From assembly GCA_964019165.1 (NCBI GenBank), contig OZ025268.1:9515711-9579710 (forward strand): DNA of 64,000 nucleotides, read 5' to 3'. The stretch's first letter is position 1; every line of letters begins with the position of its first letter. The position numbers and the translations under genes were made by a program. The DNA is from Mastigias papua (taxonomy: Eukaryota > Cnidaria > Scyphozoa > Rhizostomeae > Mastigiidae). The notes under the pieces were generated by a model that did not search any database, was not told where the DNA came from, and saw only the letters and a program-made list of their open reading frames with translations. Of this stretch, positions 19,778-32,100 are shown piece by piece.

Positions 19778-21859
19778 AAGCCTAATTTCGATAAAAAAAA
19801 TAAGCAAGTCTAGTCTCAACTCTGACCTACAATTCCCTACCAAAAAATCTTGTAAACTTCTCTACTAACAGTTTCCAGCTGCATATAGTCAAAGAAAAAG
19901 TAGAATAACTATTGAGAACTGTCTAAAGAAAAAGTCAAACTGATGATCTGTAGGCATTTCAACTATCAAACCATTAAGCATAATCTGGCTGGTACAGTTT
20001 TTCTGAAATTGAAGGAATTTGAAGAGACACAAGACATTGTGGTTCACGAGCAATCATAATGGGTCTAAGTTTTGAAATTGGCCAAAAGTTTCCGGAATAG
20101 TGGCCAATTTGATCACAAAGCCGTCTTCGGATACACGTGACTTCATAGTCACATAGTAGCTCTTACCTCTTACTAGGTTACTGTCGCTACTATATGTATC
20201 TTCTCATTTTCTTTATGTTATGTTTATTAGGTTTAATCGTTTTCTCTTTCATTTTTGGTTTTTCTAATGTTCTTTATACCTTAGTAACAGCCTCGGGGTA
20301 GTCATGACATTTGTTCCATGAGATATTATTACCAGTGCTGCTTGCACTGTACAAGATTCTCTCTCTTTCTCTCTCTCTCTCTCTGCTTTCTACTTTTTGC
20401 ATAGTTGATATTTCTGTTAGCATTGCTGAAAGAGACCCAATTAACAACAAAAAGGAAACAAGCAAAAAACACACTGGAATCCTACTGATTTCTTGGCGGA
20501 ATTTTTATGAGTTGACCCAACTGTTCATTTGAAGAGCGGGAGTTGATTTTGCTACTGTGTTCCACAAAACACAACAATTAAAAATTACTTCCTTCTTGTG
20601 ACCATACTAAGCATTCTTGCGTGAGAAGATTGGATTTAAGAAAAAACATCATTAAGACACCAATGCTCATAGTTTGTTTATTGCACAAGATATACCCATA
20701 GTCTATGGTCGTCACATATTGTGCACGAGACTCATGGAATGTTGACTTATCTCACGCACGGTGGACTTTCTCACACCCCATCAAAATCTTATAGAGAAAC
20801 TCATGGTGAAATTTTAACAAGCAAAAGAAAATGAGATAACGTTTGATTGTCTATCAAATGTAAATTGTTTGCCATACGCCCTCTGTCCAGTTCTCAGAGC
20901 AACACTTGAAATGTAACAACTGCTCAGCCTAGCAAGCTTCAAATTTAGCTTCGTTTATCTTGGTGAATCCAACTAAGTGTAGCATATTCCGGTCATATCT
21001 GGGAATCCTACGTCACAAAATTTTAATCCCAGGCCTTAACATTATGAGCCAAGAACAGGAGTTTTACTGGTAACAAATGGACGGGAGTGTTGCTGGTAAT
21101 TTATTTTGCAGTTGTATTTTGAGACTGTCTCGTTAAAGAGTATGAACACTTAAGTTCATTTAAGAAAACTCACCATCCTGATGACTCTTTGTTTCCTGTC
21201 TCTTAGCTACGACTGTTTGAATAAATCTGCTGTGTATCATGAAATTTCACTGGTACATAATGCCTAGAACAGAAAAACAGAGATTACCCCAGTGCTTAGT
21301 ATAAAGGAAGGCTGTTGAAGGGCTCCTTAAATATTTGAAAATAGAAAATGAATGCTGCCCAAAAAAGGCACATCTCTCCTTTTCCTAGCATGCCAGATGA
21401 CAGGGAACGATAGCCCACATTGTAGGAGGGCGTGATAAGATATTTTCGCAACAATTTTTACTCCAAAAGGGGACATCTGCCTTATCTGCGTCACGGTTTT
21501 GAGTTTTCTGCTCCATCCAGGTGAATTGTGACACGAAACAATCAATGTCAGTTTACAACAAACCTAAAGGTAATTAGGATGTACGAAGGAATTACCTAGA
21601 AAAACGCAGCTAAATGTTGAAGATGTGTGCTGGGATTGTTGATCCAAATCAACGAAAGTGCCTACATTATGAAGAAAAACAGCATCAAAGCCTAATATTT
21701 CTCAGGAATAATCAACACTTTAGTTGCTGTAGAAGCATCGGCATTTTAGTCCCTTCCAAGAGTTTTTCATCTTTGTTAGTAAACACCAATCGGCTCAGAG
21801 TACGGTAAAAACCAATGAGCGGATAAATGTGTGCTGAAACAAAATGGTGCGATAAAACT
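19778..21859. other. Non-coding stretch
   Basis: Nothing recognised beyond the CT microsatellite at 20359-20391. Short ORFs here lack family resemblance. Confidence 0.45.
20359..20391 (+). repeat. (CT)n microsatellite
   Basis: CTCTCTCTTTCTCTCTCTCT run. Confidence 0.85.
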
Positions 21860-22206
21860 TATACACGTTTTTTTTATAAGAACAGCCTTTATAAGAAACA
21901 CCAGGCTGAGATTAGGCCAAAAAATAAGAACAACTTAAGAAACAAGGCAGGCTGAGATTAAAAAAACTCAAGAAATAAAATATCATTAACAAGCGAAAAT
22001 AACAATCTACTACAGAACAGAACAGTATAAAGTGCTAAACAGCGATTATCAAGTATGTGTTATGTCTTGACACTACTATGCTCAGGAAATTCGAAAACGA
22101 AAATAAGAAACAGAATAAGAAAAACCTTAGGCTGAAAATATACGGAAAAACAAGAAACGGCAGGCTGAAACTGGAACCAAGTGTTCTTATAAAAAAGACG
22201 TGTATA
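21860..22206. mobile_element. 347-bp MITE, family with ATAAGAA inner termini
   Basis: Left end TATACACGTTTTTTTTATAA then GAACA; right end TGTTCTTATAAAAAAGACGT then GTATA, which are inverted complements with about one mismatch over 25-30 bp. Interior has repeated 'aggctga' and 'aagaaa' motifs, no ORF. The element at 51161-51506 has similar ends. Confidence 0.85.
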
Positions 22207-22695
22207 TGACAGATTGCAGTTGGAGATTATGTCTATCATGCACAGCAGCCATTTCAAATATCACCCACCAATGTTTTGCAGAAATTGATTTGAGACGGCA
22301 GACACAAAAACCCAGCAGCTATAAATTCATGCATACAAAACTTGGTAAAACCCAAGCCAATCCTGTGCATTTTGCCGATGCAGTGGGGTAAATAACCAAG
22401 CTCTACAGAAAATATAGCTACTGTAAACAGATACGCAAGTCCTGCGTAGATCTTTCAGTGCTTGTATTAAATCAAACTCAGACATATATTTCAATGTAGC
22501 CAATGTGATATAAAGAACAGCACAACAAGTCACCTTGCTAGTTTCCATGAGATAAAATAACCCTTACCTTGCTTCAGCATGTATGTATAGAATCTTTCAT
22601 GATTTTCTCCTCCTCCAATGATAAAATATTTTCCTAGGGCTATAAATTTTCATGATACATACATGTTAAAATATTTCAATAGAGCCAAAAAAACT
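22207..22695. other. Non-coding stretch
   Basis: No recognisable gene or repeat. Confidence 0.4.
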
Positions 22696-22800
22696 GATGA
22701 TGATGATGGTGGTGGTGGTGATGATGATGGTGGTGGTGATGATGATGATGATGATGGGGGGATGATGATGATGGGGGTGGCGGTGGTAGTGGTGATGATG
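22696..22800 (+). repeat. GAT/GGT microsatellite
   Basis: Alternating blocks of GATGAT and GGTGGT with G-run interruptions. Confidence 0.9.
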
Positions 22801-23656
22801 ACTGCCCCAATGACCCTACATTGTCAATATTGCCTTGGCAGCACCCTACTTGCAAAACAACTTGTAGAACAATTCACATGTTGAGTTGACTCATAACACG
22901 ACAAATAGACCAAGGCACACTAAAATCATCATATTCCACTGAACTGTAGATGAAGTAATTAAAGTAATGGAAAGACTGAATTCTTTTTGAAGATCATATT
23001 ACTTCACAAACAGAATTTGCATCCTTCCTTTATATGTTTTTAAGAAATTAGAGAAAATAACAATTAATCAATTAGCTAATTAAAACATATGAAAGAAGGG
23101 CAATGATAACATAAATAAAACACTTTGTATTGACTGAATGACATACTGCACTCACATTTGCCAGAAAATGTGTCAAGGCAGGGTATATTTATTTAGTACA
23201 TATGCACAAAGAAGGAGGGGTCAATCAACAGTATATGCTTGCATATAAGGGGGAAAGGGGTAGACACATTCAAGTACCTATGCACAATGAAAATTAGTAA
23301 CTTTATATATTCTGTAATGTGTTCATTTGCAAGATGATTCAATCTTTCCACCAACCATATATGTTGCTTCTAGATGTAACAAGTGGTGTTAGTAAAACAA
23401 TCACATTGCCTGCATTAATTTCATTTAGTTGAAAAAACATTTTGGATCATTTGATAGGTAATAACAAACAAATTTCCTCTTCAGAGGCAGGGGACTCAGA
23501 TAGGTAGAAATACTTGAGCAAGGAGGGGGGTCCCTAATAATTGAATGTAGGCATATGAAGGGGGATGGAGAGGGGCCAACTTTTTGCCACTTTGGTGCAT
23601 AAGTATTAAATGAATGACCCCATAATGGGATCCTATGCTACTAAAAGATCAAAAAC
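22801..23656. other. Probable 3' flank / UTR of the MVD fusion gene
   Basis: No coding sequence recognised. A minus-strand AATAAA lies at 23188-23193. Confidence 0.4.
23188..23193 (-). promoter_or_regulatory. Candidate polyadenylation signal for the MVD fusion gene
   Basis: AATAAA on the minus strand, about 465 bases after the stop. Position only. Confidence 0.3.
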
Positions 23657-26197
23657 TCATTCAGTATATTTCACATTTGATGCAACTGGAGTGTTGAATG
23701 ATTGCTCCATTGTGTTATCACATATATTCTGGTTCTCAATGGGCAGACCAAATGGGTTTAAAAGTGACTCTGAAAATGGAAGTTCTTCAGGTCCAGGTCC
23801 ACTCTTTGTACATATAACATATTTCACACTTCCCTTTGTAACTTTAAATTTTCTGTGTTCAAGTTCTGTGACTACATTAGGATCCACCTCTGCAAGGTTA
23901 AGATCATCTTTGTTCAGGCCCCTAAAAAAGTTCTCCCCATCTGCTCCACTTGGCTTAAAATAAGTATCCAACAATGCAACAAATTCTCCTAAAAACTCAT
24001 CAGTTGTAAAAATAAATGCATTTGGTCCAGCATCAAAAGTAAATCCTGCCTTTATTCTTCCAGATGATTCATTAAAAACAGTTACCAGCTCCATTATCTG
24101 ATGTGATGTCTCATTCAAATATGGCGGCTCAATGGAAGGAAATGTATCCAAACACACTGCATGGAGCTGGCTACTTTCCTTCATTGTGAGTTCTGCAAAC
24201 TTACTGAAGTCTTTCTCAAGTATAGCTTTCTCCATTTCTTCCATTCTCATTGGAACCACATAGGCTGCTCTGTACCACAAAAGCTCACTAGTAGCTGCAC
24301 TTCTTTGCATTCCCTCTGTGCTACTTACTTTCTTCTTCTGGTCACTTACAACAGCAACAAGGACCTTTAGCTCTGGCCAATGATGCTCAGGAACAATCTG
24401 GACTGCAATACTATCAAGTCCATCTTCAACTTCACCCCTGTTCCATTTCACGAACCCTCCATACATGCTCCGGCAGGCACTACCAGAACCTTGTCTTGCA
24501 ATATGGGAGACTTCTGTGTTTACACCTAAAAGCTTACTTAAAACTGCTGTGAGACAAGCATACCCTGCAGCTGAAGAGGCAAGGCCAGCTGCTGTTGGAA
24601 AATTATTCTCTGAGCAGATATGAACATGTTGTTTGCTAAGACAGTCTTTATCTTTAGAGCCCTTCCTTTTTCTTGCCATTCTCCTTAGCTCCTTCAGACA
24701 CTTTTGAATTCTTTCATTCTTCTTTATATCCTGCTTCTTTCCATTTAGCCAAAATTTATCCTCATTAAAATTTTTACTAATGGCTACAGTTGTTTTGGCA
24801 TACATTTCATCCAAACCTAGTGTCACACTCAATGATGAATTGAGGGGCAAATTTAAGGCTGTGTTTCTTTTCCCCCAGTATTTCACAACAGCAATATTGA
24901 CAGGTGCCCTATAAGTAATCTGACTCACCTCAGCCATATTGCCTCCAATGAGGTGAAATTTATGTTCATCAACTGTAGGTAAAGATATGTACACCCTTCT
25001 TTCAAATCGTACAACATTTCCACTATCTATGTCTTTTCTTAGTCTTTTCGATGTTTCTTTCTTATGAAACTCAGTGAATTTTGGTGGCATATAATCAGGA
25101 AATCTTATGACTTCTTTTAGATATATTCTGGCAGGGCATCCAACCTTCTTGCTTAATGAAATCCTTTTTCTAGTTTTGATTGGGGTACCCTTGTCCTCCT
25201 GCTCTTTGATACGCTTGGCATACAAGGTCTTCCAAGATTTGTGAGTATCATTACCATGAACACAATCATAGATAATCTCTCCACAAACCATAAAAGGAAC
25301 ACCATCTCTTTCAATTCCATGCCGCATAGGGTCAGTAGATTTTCTCATTTCTTGCCAAAGTATCCGTTTACCTTTTGACCTTGGTGTTGAGTTTCCAAAA
25401 CCTGATAGTCCTCTCCATAAAACATATTTTGTCCCAGTTAATATTTCATGTGCTTCAATCACTTTTCGTGCTTCATCAAGACTAGGAACATATTTTCCTG
25501 TTCCTCTCCTTATAGATCCATTTCTTACTGTATTCTCCAAGAAATCAGAATCTTCCTTGCTGACTGTGGGCTGTGGTGAGACTGCTCCATCATTTTCAAT
25601 ATGCTTTGCCACCTCGACAAGTTTTGCTATTTCTGCACTGTCAATTGTATTCTTTGATTCTTGCTCTGGTTCATTCCCAACATTCGTTGTCACTGTTGAA
25701 AACGTTGCTTGAATATCATTTGAATTTCCCGACGCACCCACCACGACGCTGCCTTCTACCTCTTCAAACTTTGTAGCATCAACAGAAGGTCGCAAAGAAT
25801 CATTAGCAGGGCATACCGCTACCAAGCTGCTAGCTTCAGCAATTACGTTAGCAGCAACCGTCTTTAGCGTTGTTGCAATAATATTTGGGTCCTCCACCGA
25901 CCCACCAATCACAATATCGTCGCTGGTCTCTTGATATTTGGTAATTCCAATAGAGGTCTGTATTGTGGCATTTGTAGGATCAGGGCATACTGCTTCCAAT
26001 GTAGTAGCTTGTGCGATTTCCGAGGCAACTTCTTCATAATTAGCGGTAGTTAGACCAACTAGGCCTAAACCTGAGGAGACTAGAACAGAATCATTATTTT
26101 TGGTACACGTCGAGTCTGTAACAACATCTTCTGTCGAATCTACAATCCTAAATGATTTACTTTGTAATTCACTTATATCAGATGACCCATCAGCCAT
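23657..26197 (-). CDS. MVD: Mevalonate diphosphate decarboxylase fused to an N-terminal CARF/ALS2CR8-like region, intronless
   Basis: 846 codons from ATG 26195-26197 without intron or stop. Residues 421-846 are a complete MVD (GHMP kinase family): APVNIAVVKYWGKR at about 431-444, PTAAGLASSAAG at 534-545, GSGSACRSMYGGF at 571-583, and catalytic Asp722 in FTFDAGPNA. It decarboxylates mevalonate diphosphate to isopentenyl diphosphate using ATP, in the cytosol. Residues 1-420 are extra. Two ~57-residue tandem repeats (about 67-123 and 124-178, each with AVCP and a KYQE/KFEE motif) are followed by a basic region with GVPFMVCGEIIYDC, KKVGCPARIYLKEVIRFPDY and ERRVYISLPTVDEHKFHL. This resembles calcium-responsive transcription factor (CARF/ALS2CR8-type) domains. 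The MVD Met421 follows immediately, so the fusion looks like an intronless MVD copy joined in frame. The MVD part is certain; the CARF-like call is tentative. Confidence 0.92.
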   Translation of the reverse strand: MADGSSDISELQSKSFRIVDSTEDVVTDSTCTKNNDSVLVSSGLGLVGLTTANYEEVASEIAQATTLEAVCPDPTNATIQTSIGITKYQETSDDIVIGGSVEDPNIIATTLKTVAANVIAEASSLVAVCPANDSLRPSVDATKFEEVEGSVVVGASGNSNDIQATFSTVTTNVGNEPEQESKNTIDSAEIAKLVEVAKHIENDGAVSPQPTVSKEDSDFLENTVRNGSIRRGTGKYVPSLDEARKVIEAHEILTGTKYVLWRGLSGFGNSTPRSKGKRILWQEMRKSTDPMRHGIERDGVPFMVCGEIIYDCVHGNDTHKSWKTLYAKRIKEQEDKGTPIKTRKRISLSKKVGCPARIYLKEVIRFPDYMPPKFTEFHKKETSKRLRKDIDSGNVVRFERRVYISLPTVDEHKFHLIGGNMAEVSQITYRAPVNIAVVKYWGKRNTALNLPLNSSLSVTLGLDEMYAKTTVAISKNFNEDKFWLNGKKQDIKKNERIQKCLKELRRMARKRKGSKDKDCLSKQHVHICSENNFPTAAGLASSAAGYACLTAVLSKLLGVNTEVSHIARQGSGSACRSMYGGFVKWNRGEVEDGLDSIAVQIVPEHHWPELKVLVAVVSDQKKKVSSTEGMQRSAATSELLWYRAAYVVPMRMEEMEKAILEKDFSKFAELTMKESSQLHAVCLDTFPSIEPPYLNETSHQIMELVTVFNESSGRIKAGFTFDAGPNAFIFTTDEFLGEFVALLDTYFKPSGADGENFFRGLNKDDLNLAEVDPNVVTELEHRKFKVTKGSVKYVICTKSGPGPEELPFSESLLNPFGLPIENQNICDNTMEQSFNTPVASNVKYTE

Positions 26198-26837
26198 ACT
26201 TCAGTGGGTAAATGCGTAGACTTTCACCGTATTAATGTTTAACCCGCCACTACATCCTTGCTCATACATGTTTTGAATAAACGGGGGAATTGGGTCGACA
26301 GCGTTGGCGCCCTCGCTGCGTCTCCATAAAAGCGGGTAACTTGTCATGGGGGCGACGCGAGGCCCCAAAGATGGGGGTGACAAAAGCAGAAATTCTATGG
26401 GGAAGACGCTAGGCACCAAAGACTCTAGGATCACGGCCTTTACTAAAGTATTGAGTAAAACATGCAACAAATGGGTGGCAAATAACTATTCAAACAACAG
26501 TGATATGACACAACAATGCAGTATACCTTGCTAGGAACCACCCATTTCCCAAAACAGGCCCTTCCCTATTGTGCCAGGTAAAACTGGCATTAAATGCTAG
26601 TAGAAGTTCCCCCCCTTTTTAACTGACAAAATGCTTAAAAAATGCTCCAGTTTTCAAAAATGCTAGTTCGGAATTGTTCTCATCTGTTGCAAACAAAACA
26701 TGGAAATGCAGCTCGAATGGAGTCATTTAAAATACTGTAGTAGAATATGTAAACGTGTACGAAATCTTCCCAGTCCTTGCCCGTAGCTAAAAATTTGTTT
26801 ATGCTGCAAGTTATATAAGTTCTTGGCGCTAGTATAA
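26198..26837. other. 5' flank of the MVD fusion gene
   Basis: Probable 5' UTR and promoter; includes a locally GC-rich stretch at 26290-26430. No other gene recognised. Confidence 0.4.
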
Positions 26838-27130
26838 GGGGCCATTCAGAAAGTAAGTACACTCTGAAGGGGGAGGGGGACACAAAAAGCGTACGAAAAC
26901 GTACAAGGGGAGGGGGTCTGTTCATAAAATGTAAATACTCATATATGAGTTTCAAACATTAGCTTTGAAAATAGTGAGATAAGCAATCGATTCAAAATTT
27001 TTGGTGGAGTGATGGCTTAAAAGTACGTACGCTCGGGGGGGGGGTTTCTCAAAAACGTACAAATGCGTACAAGGGGGAGGAGGTCCAAACTTGATGAATA
27101 TTGAGCGTACGTACTTTATGAATTACCCCT
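26838..27130. mobile_element. MITE with AGGGG(C/T)CATTCA termini and GTACGTAC motifs
   Basis: Left end AGGGGCCATTCAGAAAGTAA, right end TACTTTATGAATTACCCCT, imperfect inverted complements over about 24 bp. Interior has paired AAAACGTACAA and G-rich runs near both ends. Related shorter copies at 34291-34388 and 59189-59352. Confidence 0.75.
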
Positions 27131-27235
27131 AAAAGATGTATTCAGTATGGAGCATCTTCAAAACTCAGATTTCTAGCATTGAAGGAGGCCCTTTTGGCAA
27201 ATTCTTAAGGTGGCGTGTCAGCAATGACACAGGCA

Positions 27236-27560
27236 AAACATCCGCTTTTTTATAAGAAAGTGGCTTATAGGAAAGCAGTCCTTGGCTGGTTAAAATTTAA
27301 GAATGTTCGGTACAGCTTTTTATGAGGCCTAAAACAGTTGGTAAGGTGATACACACTTGAAACTCCAATTTTCACTCAAGCTAATCATCTCTTGTTTAGT
27401 GTGCCTAGATTTCATATGAAAATCTATATATTTCATGGTAGATTGGTGAAGTGCCTATCTGTTTGTTACACAAACTCTCCAGTACTGAAATAATGAAAAA
27501 GCTAAGAAGGTTTTAATACAGGCAAATAAACATTCTTGTAAAATAGAACGCGTGTAATCA
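27236..27560 (+). repeat. Dispersed repeat family 'TAAGAAAG...CTCGGCTG', copy 2
   Basis: Shares GCTAATCATCTCTTGTTT-like and AAATAATGAAAAAGCTA stretches, in the same order, with 39263-39960. Unclassified. Confidence 0.55.
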
Positions 27561-29139
27561 CGGAAGTTCAATATGTTCACTTTGGATCGCTTTGGACCAC
27601 AGTGTTTTTGAATGCTAACTATAAGATCAATGATAGTAAAAAAGCAAAAATGCCACCAATTCTTTCAACAGAAAAAGCGTTAAAATTGCTAGTTTAGCCA
27701 AAAATACCAATAAATGAGTTAGTGCAATCGGGCAGCCCATAAATGTGCTATCCTCAAACATTTCTACTCGAATTAGGCAGAATTAAGGAATTCCTTCTGG
27801 AGAAGACTGGAGAAGCCCCCAATCCCCTCATGACGCCGCCTCAGCTTGCCTTCAACCCTCGAATTGGTCTCAAGTTAGAACCACAAATTATTAGTAAATC
27901 CCGCCCTCACTGTTTGTCACTTTCTAGCTGCCTGATTTACAGTACGCTGTACTAAAGAGCGTGGTGCACAGTAGTCCGCTAAAGTCTCCCTAGTCTATGA
28001 TGGCTGGTGCCGCCCCCTCGAATAAGCGCCATCACAACAGATTGTGAAGACCTTGTTATATGGCGTACCGAAATAATTTTAATTGGAGGTGCAGCAAAGG
28101 AAATTAACAGACAGGTCTGAACAATACAACATATTCAATTACCGACAAGCCATAATGGCGAAGCCAACTTTTACCGACAAGGAAAATAGATTGATGTTTA
28201 TATGTTGACAGCGATTCTATATAATGGGGGCTAGGGGATTCTGAACATGAGCTTTTCATGTTGCATATGTCCAGAAGTATAATGTCAGTTTTGTATGTAA
28301 AGTCAGCCTTTTGCTAAACTGAATACTATTTTATGCTGCAAACGATGCTAAATGTGGCGAAAGTCGCTGATATGACCATAGTGTCCGTTTCGAAGAGGTC
28401 GGTTCAATGAAGCTCGAAAAGACCAGGACGCGGTTGAAAGAAAGAGAACCAGGATTTCTATAGAATTTACTTGACAAGATATGGCTAAGTGATCACTGAG
28501 TGCATTGACTCCAGAATACTGGCAGTCATGAATTGATGTCTTTGGGAACAGCGTAGTGATCTCATGATCGAGTACGCTATAATATGTATACTGTATAGTG
28601 TGTTAGCCATTGTATTCTAAACTCAAAAAAGTCGAAAATACAAGTGGGTATAAATTCAAATCCAAAAAATTAGAAGAGTCCTAGTAGGCTCCAATAAGAG
28701 GAAATGTGGGATAATATCAGACACTAATACCTCTTACCAATACAGTACGAAACTCATCTCGTTAACTGAAAATGCAAATAACGTCTAAATAGAATCTCTG
28801 TTTTCTACTAGCCAATCTCTCTTATTTCCAAAACAAGTAGAAACTGAAAGCAAGACAACGTACTGGGTTTGGTAATATATTTGATGATTGCTATTTCAGA
28901 ACCATTTCTTGAATTTTGAGAAATGAGTTGTCTATTGCAGGGAAACTAATGCCATAAAAAACATTATTAAAATGAGACTATTGCTACTCTCCACAAGCGT
29001 ACTGGAAGCTAAGCAATGAAATATGAACAGAATTGAAATCACGATGAGCATGCGTTCGATTATAATTATAAATCATACTCAAAAGGCAACCGGAACAGCC
29101 GTACGACAATCAGTCCTGTACAAAACAAGCATTGAAAGC
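27561..29139. other. Non-coding stretch 3' of MMADHC
   Basis: No exon or repeat recognised. The MMADHC 3' UTR should occupy its right end. Confidence 0.4.
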
Positions 29140-32100
29140 TCAATTCTGATTAGTAGAGACAAAATCCTTGAAAATCTCACAGTCAGTTGCCGCATTTGTG
29201 AAAATTGCTCCAACAAATACATTTGTGGCCCAGAGTTTGTGTCTGAGGACTTTACAGCATCCAAGATCGTCGACAGTGAAACCAAGGTGATTAAATCGTT
29301 CGTCCGTTTCGAATAATGTCGCATTACTGTGTTCACTGAAATACTGGAACAGTGACAGAGAAAAACTTACATATGTGAAGAAACTTGGAAATATGAACAA
29401 ACAATAAATCTTTCTCCAAAACTTAGGAATATAACAATTCACAAAAAAATCTTGCCGTTTTTGTCAAAACTTGAAAATATACATATTAAATCTGTGAAAC
29501 CTATTAAAACCCTAGACAGAAGTGTCTATCTGAAAGGCTTAATTTTGCATGGCAATATCTGCTATTGATGAACATACTTGCAACAACATGTACATAGCAA
29601 AAATCCAGTTAGCTGCAACATGACTTATCACTGCAAACCATTTCGCAAAAAAATCAAATTAAATAGGAGTTAGAATAAAAACTGACCAAGTCTAGGATTA
29701 ACATATTCTGCACCTGTCCAATCTTGCAGAACAAGGTGCCTGCCTCAAATGACAAGATCTTTGGGAGATACAATGTCAAATACATTTCTTTATTATATTA
29801 TATTTACTTAAATCACTTGCAATTCCCTACTGACAAAGCAAGGTAATGAAATGATTACAAAGCCACTTACTGCTTTCCCTGAGGATGGATCAATAAAATC
29901 TGCCCAATAGCCAGCAGCTTGCAAATGCTCACAAACTTGCTTTGCATTTTCAACAAACTGAAGTGACAAGATAAATTTCTCTCAAATCAGATCAAGTCTA
30001 GTGGTTATCAAACAAAAAGTTTGAAAAACTGCAAATCTATACTAACACATAACATATGTACAGTATGTAAACATGTATGTATGCATGCATGTATATTTGT
30101 ACAAGTTTCTGCACTAGCTGTCATCACATTCATGATAACATATTCTTTTCTCTTATAGCATGAAGCAAAAAAATCCCCTAGGAAAGAAATTTGCAAACAT
30201 AATATACAAGAGATGGCAAAATTTCTATTATATGATGGTATACCATGGGTGTGGCAGATCCAGACATGCCTTGTAGTATAAGGCTCAAAAAATACAGTAC
30301 AAAACTTCTCATACTATCACATGATGAAAACTTACAACATATAAATCTGACGAAGGTAAGGAAATTCTTCTGCTTTGCTACACTCACACTGTTGGATAAT
30401 TTTTACTCTAATTCCACAAAATATGCCCTATGTATATACAAAATACATTCTCAATTACTTACAATTTCAAACAAAGATTCTCTTTCATTTTCAACTTCCT
30501 CAGACCAAGAAGCCATGTCATTCTTTGTTCTTTGGCTCACTGTCATAACTGTCAATGTATCATCCTTTTTGAATCCATTCCCAGAGAACAATTCTGTAAA
30601 ACTTTTCTTTACAAAATTTGGACAATCTTGTACAGAACATTCAACATCATTTTGATTCCACAATGGAGAAAAATTTGGCTGAAAGTAATATTCATAATTA
30701 AAATAATAAAGGCATTTTTATTGCACAGTATATCTAGAGGGCTGGCAGGTGCACTTCACAAATTATACTTTCATAGTATACAGCATATCTGGAGGACTGG
30801 CAGGTGCACTTCACAAAGTATACTTTCATAGTATACAGCATAACAAACTCCAAACTCTTAGCCAATGAGTCTCCTAAGTGTCAGGAAAGCCAGTGCTTAA
30901 AATAGGCACTATTACAAGAGACCTCAGTAACGCCAGATGTTCTATCTAATTCCTTTGGTAGTCTGAATATTAGACAGTATTATACTATGAAATATTACAA
31001 ATTATGAATTATATTTTGACTCAATACTAATAAAAAACTTCAGGCATGAAACCAGGGAATACAGGGTCAGACATTTCAAGGTTATAGTCATTAAAACAGT
31101 CAGGAACCACAATGGGGTAAGTGCTTTAAATGTGCTCTAGATGGAGAACATGTGAAAGAATCATCACTCAAGAAGATCTATGACAAAAGTCCTTGATAAA
31201 TTACTCAAAAACAACAAATCATGATGGTCACATAAGTTTCAAGGGGACAGACAAAACCCTATAACCTGTGACAATCCACAATCAACTAAGCACATGAGAG
31301 TACTGAGATGAGTACAAAACATCAATATTGTACAGAAAAACTAGAAAGCACTCATTTGTCCCACACTCATAGAAAATGAAATATCAGGTAGTGACCAAAT
31401 GATGAGTGGAAATGTCATACTCTTGCTACATGTGTCAGACAAAAAACACTTTCAGTTTGGACCAAAGTGTGCCAACATTATGGTGTACCATTTGAAATTC
31501 TGTAGTATAAGAGCTATTATACTGAATATAAGAGATGAAACTACAAAAGCTACAGCATTGGATGCACCTTCCATCCTAAATTTGGTTTTCACAATTGGAA
31601 ATGTGGCCTGAATGTAGAGTGCATTTCCTCTCAGGGAACAGTCAAGTGTTCAGTAATAAAATAGGCACTTCTTATTGTGGAAATATGTGAGACATGATTA
31701 AATTGAATTTTCAAAAGCAAAAATATTCTCTTTAGAAGTGGAAGCCCTACCGGATGTGGCCTATACATAAGGGCCAGATGGCATATATGCACGTTTTTAT
31801 CATACTAAGCTCATGAATCTAAAATTACTACAACAATGAAAATAATGGCTACTCCCAAACTTTGAACTTATTGTGAAGCAGAAATTATAGGAGATAAACA
31901 TATACATATACATCAACATAAAAACACCATAAAACTCCCACTCCTTTCTAACAACTTCTTTTCTAACAACTGCCTTAGACAAAATAATATCTTGAAAAAG
32001 TTGTGTGTGTTCTAAATCAACATTTCATAAACTATCTACTACATTACTACAATGATAGACTGAGAACCTTTCTGGGTGTTGCATCTCAAATGGGAACTGA

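Noticed and set aside
22618..22884. Open frame with DDDGGGGDDD-type sequence
   Set aside because: Microsatellite translation with no splice or family support.
26201..26470. Minus-strand open frame immediately upstream of the MVD fusion
   Set aside because: No domain; position fits 5' UTR/promoter.
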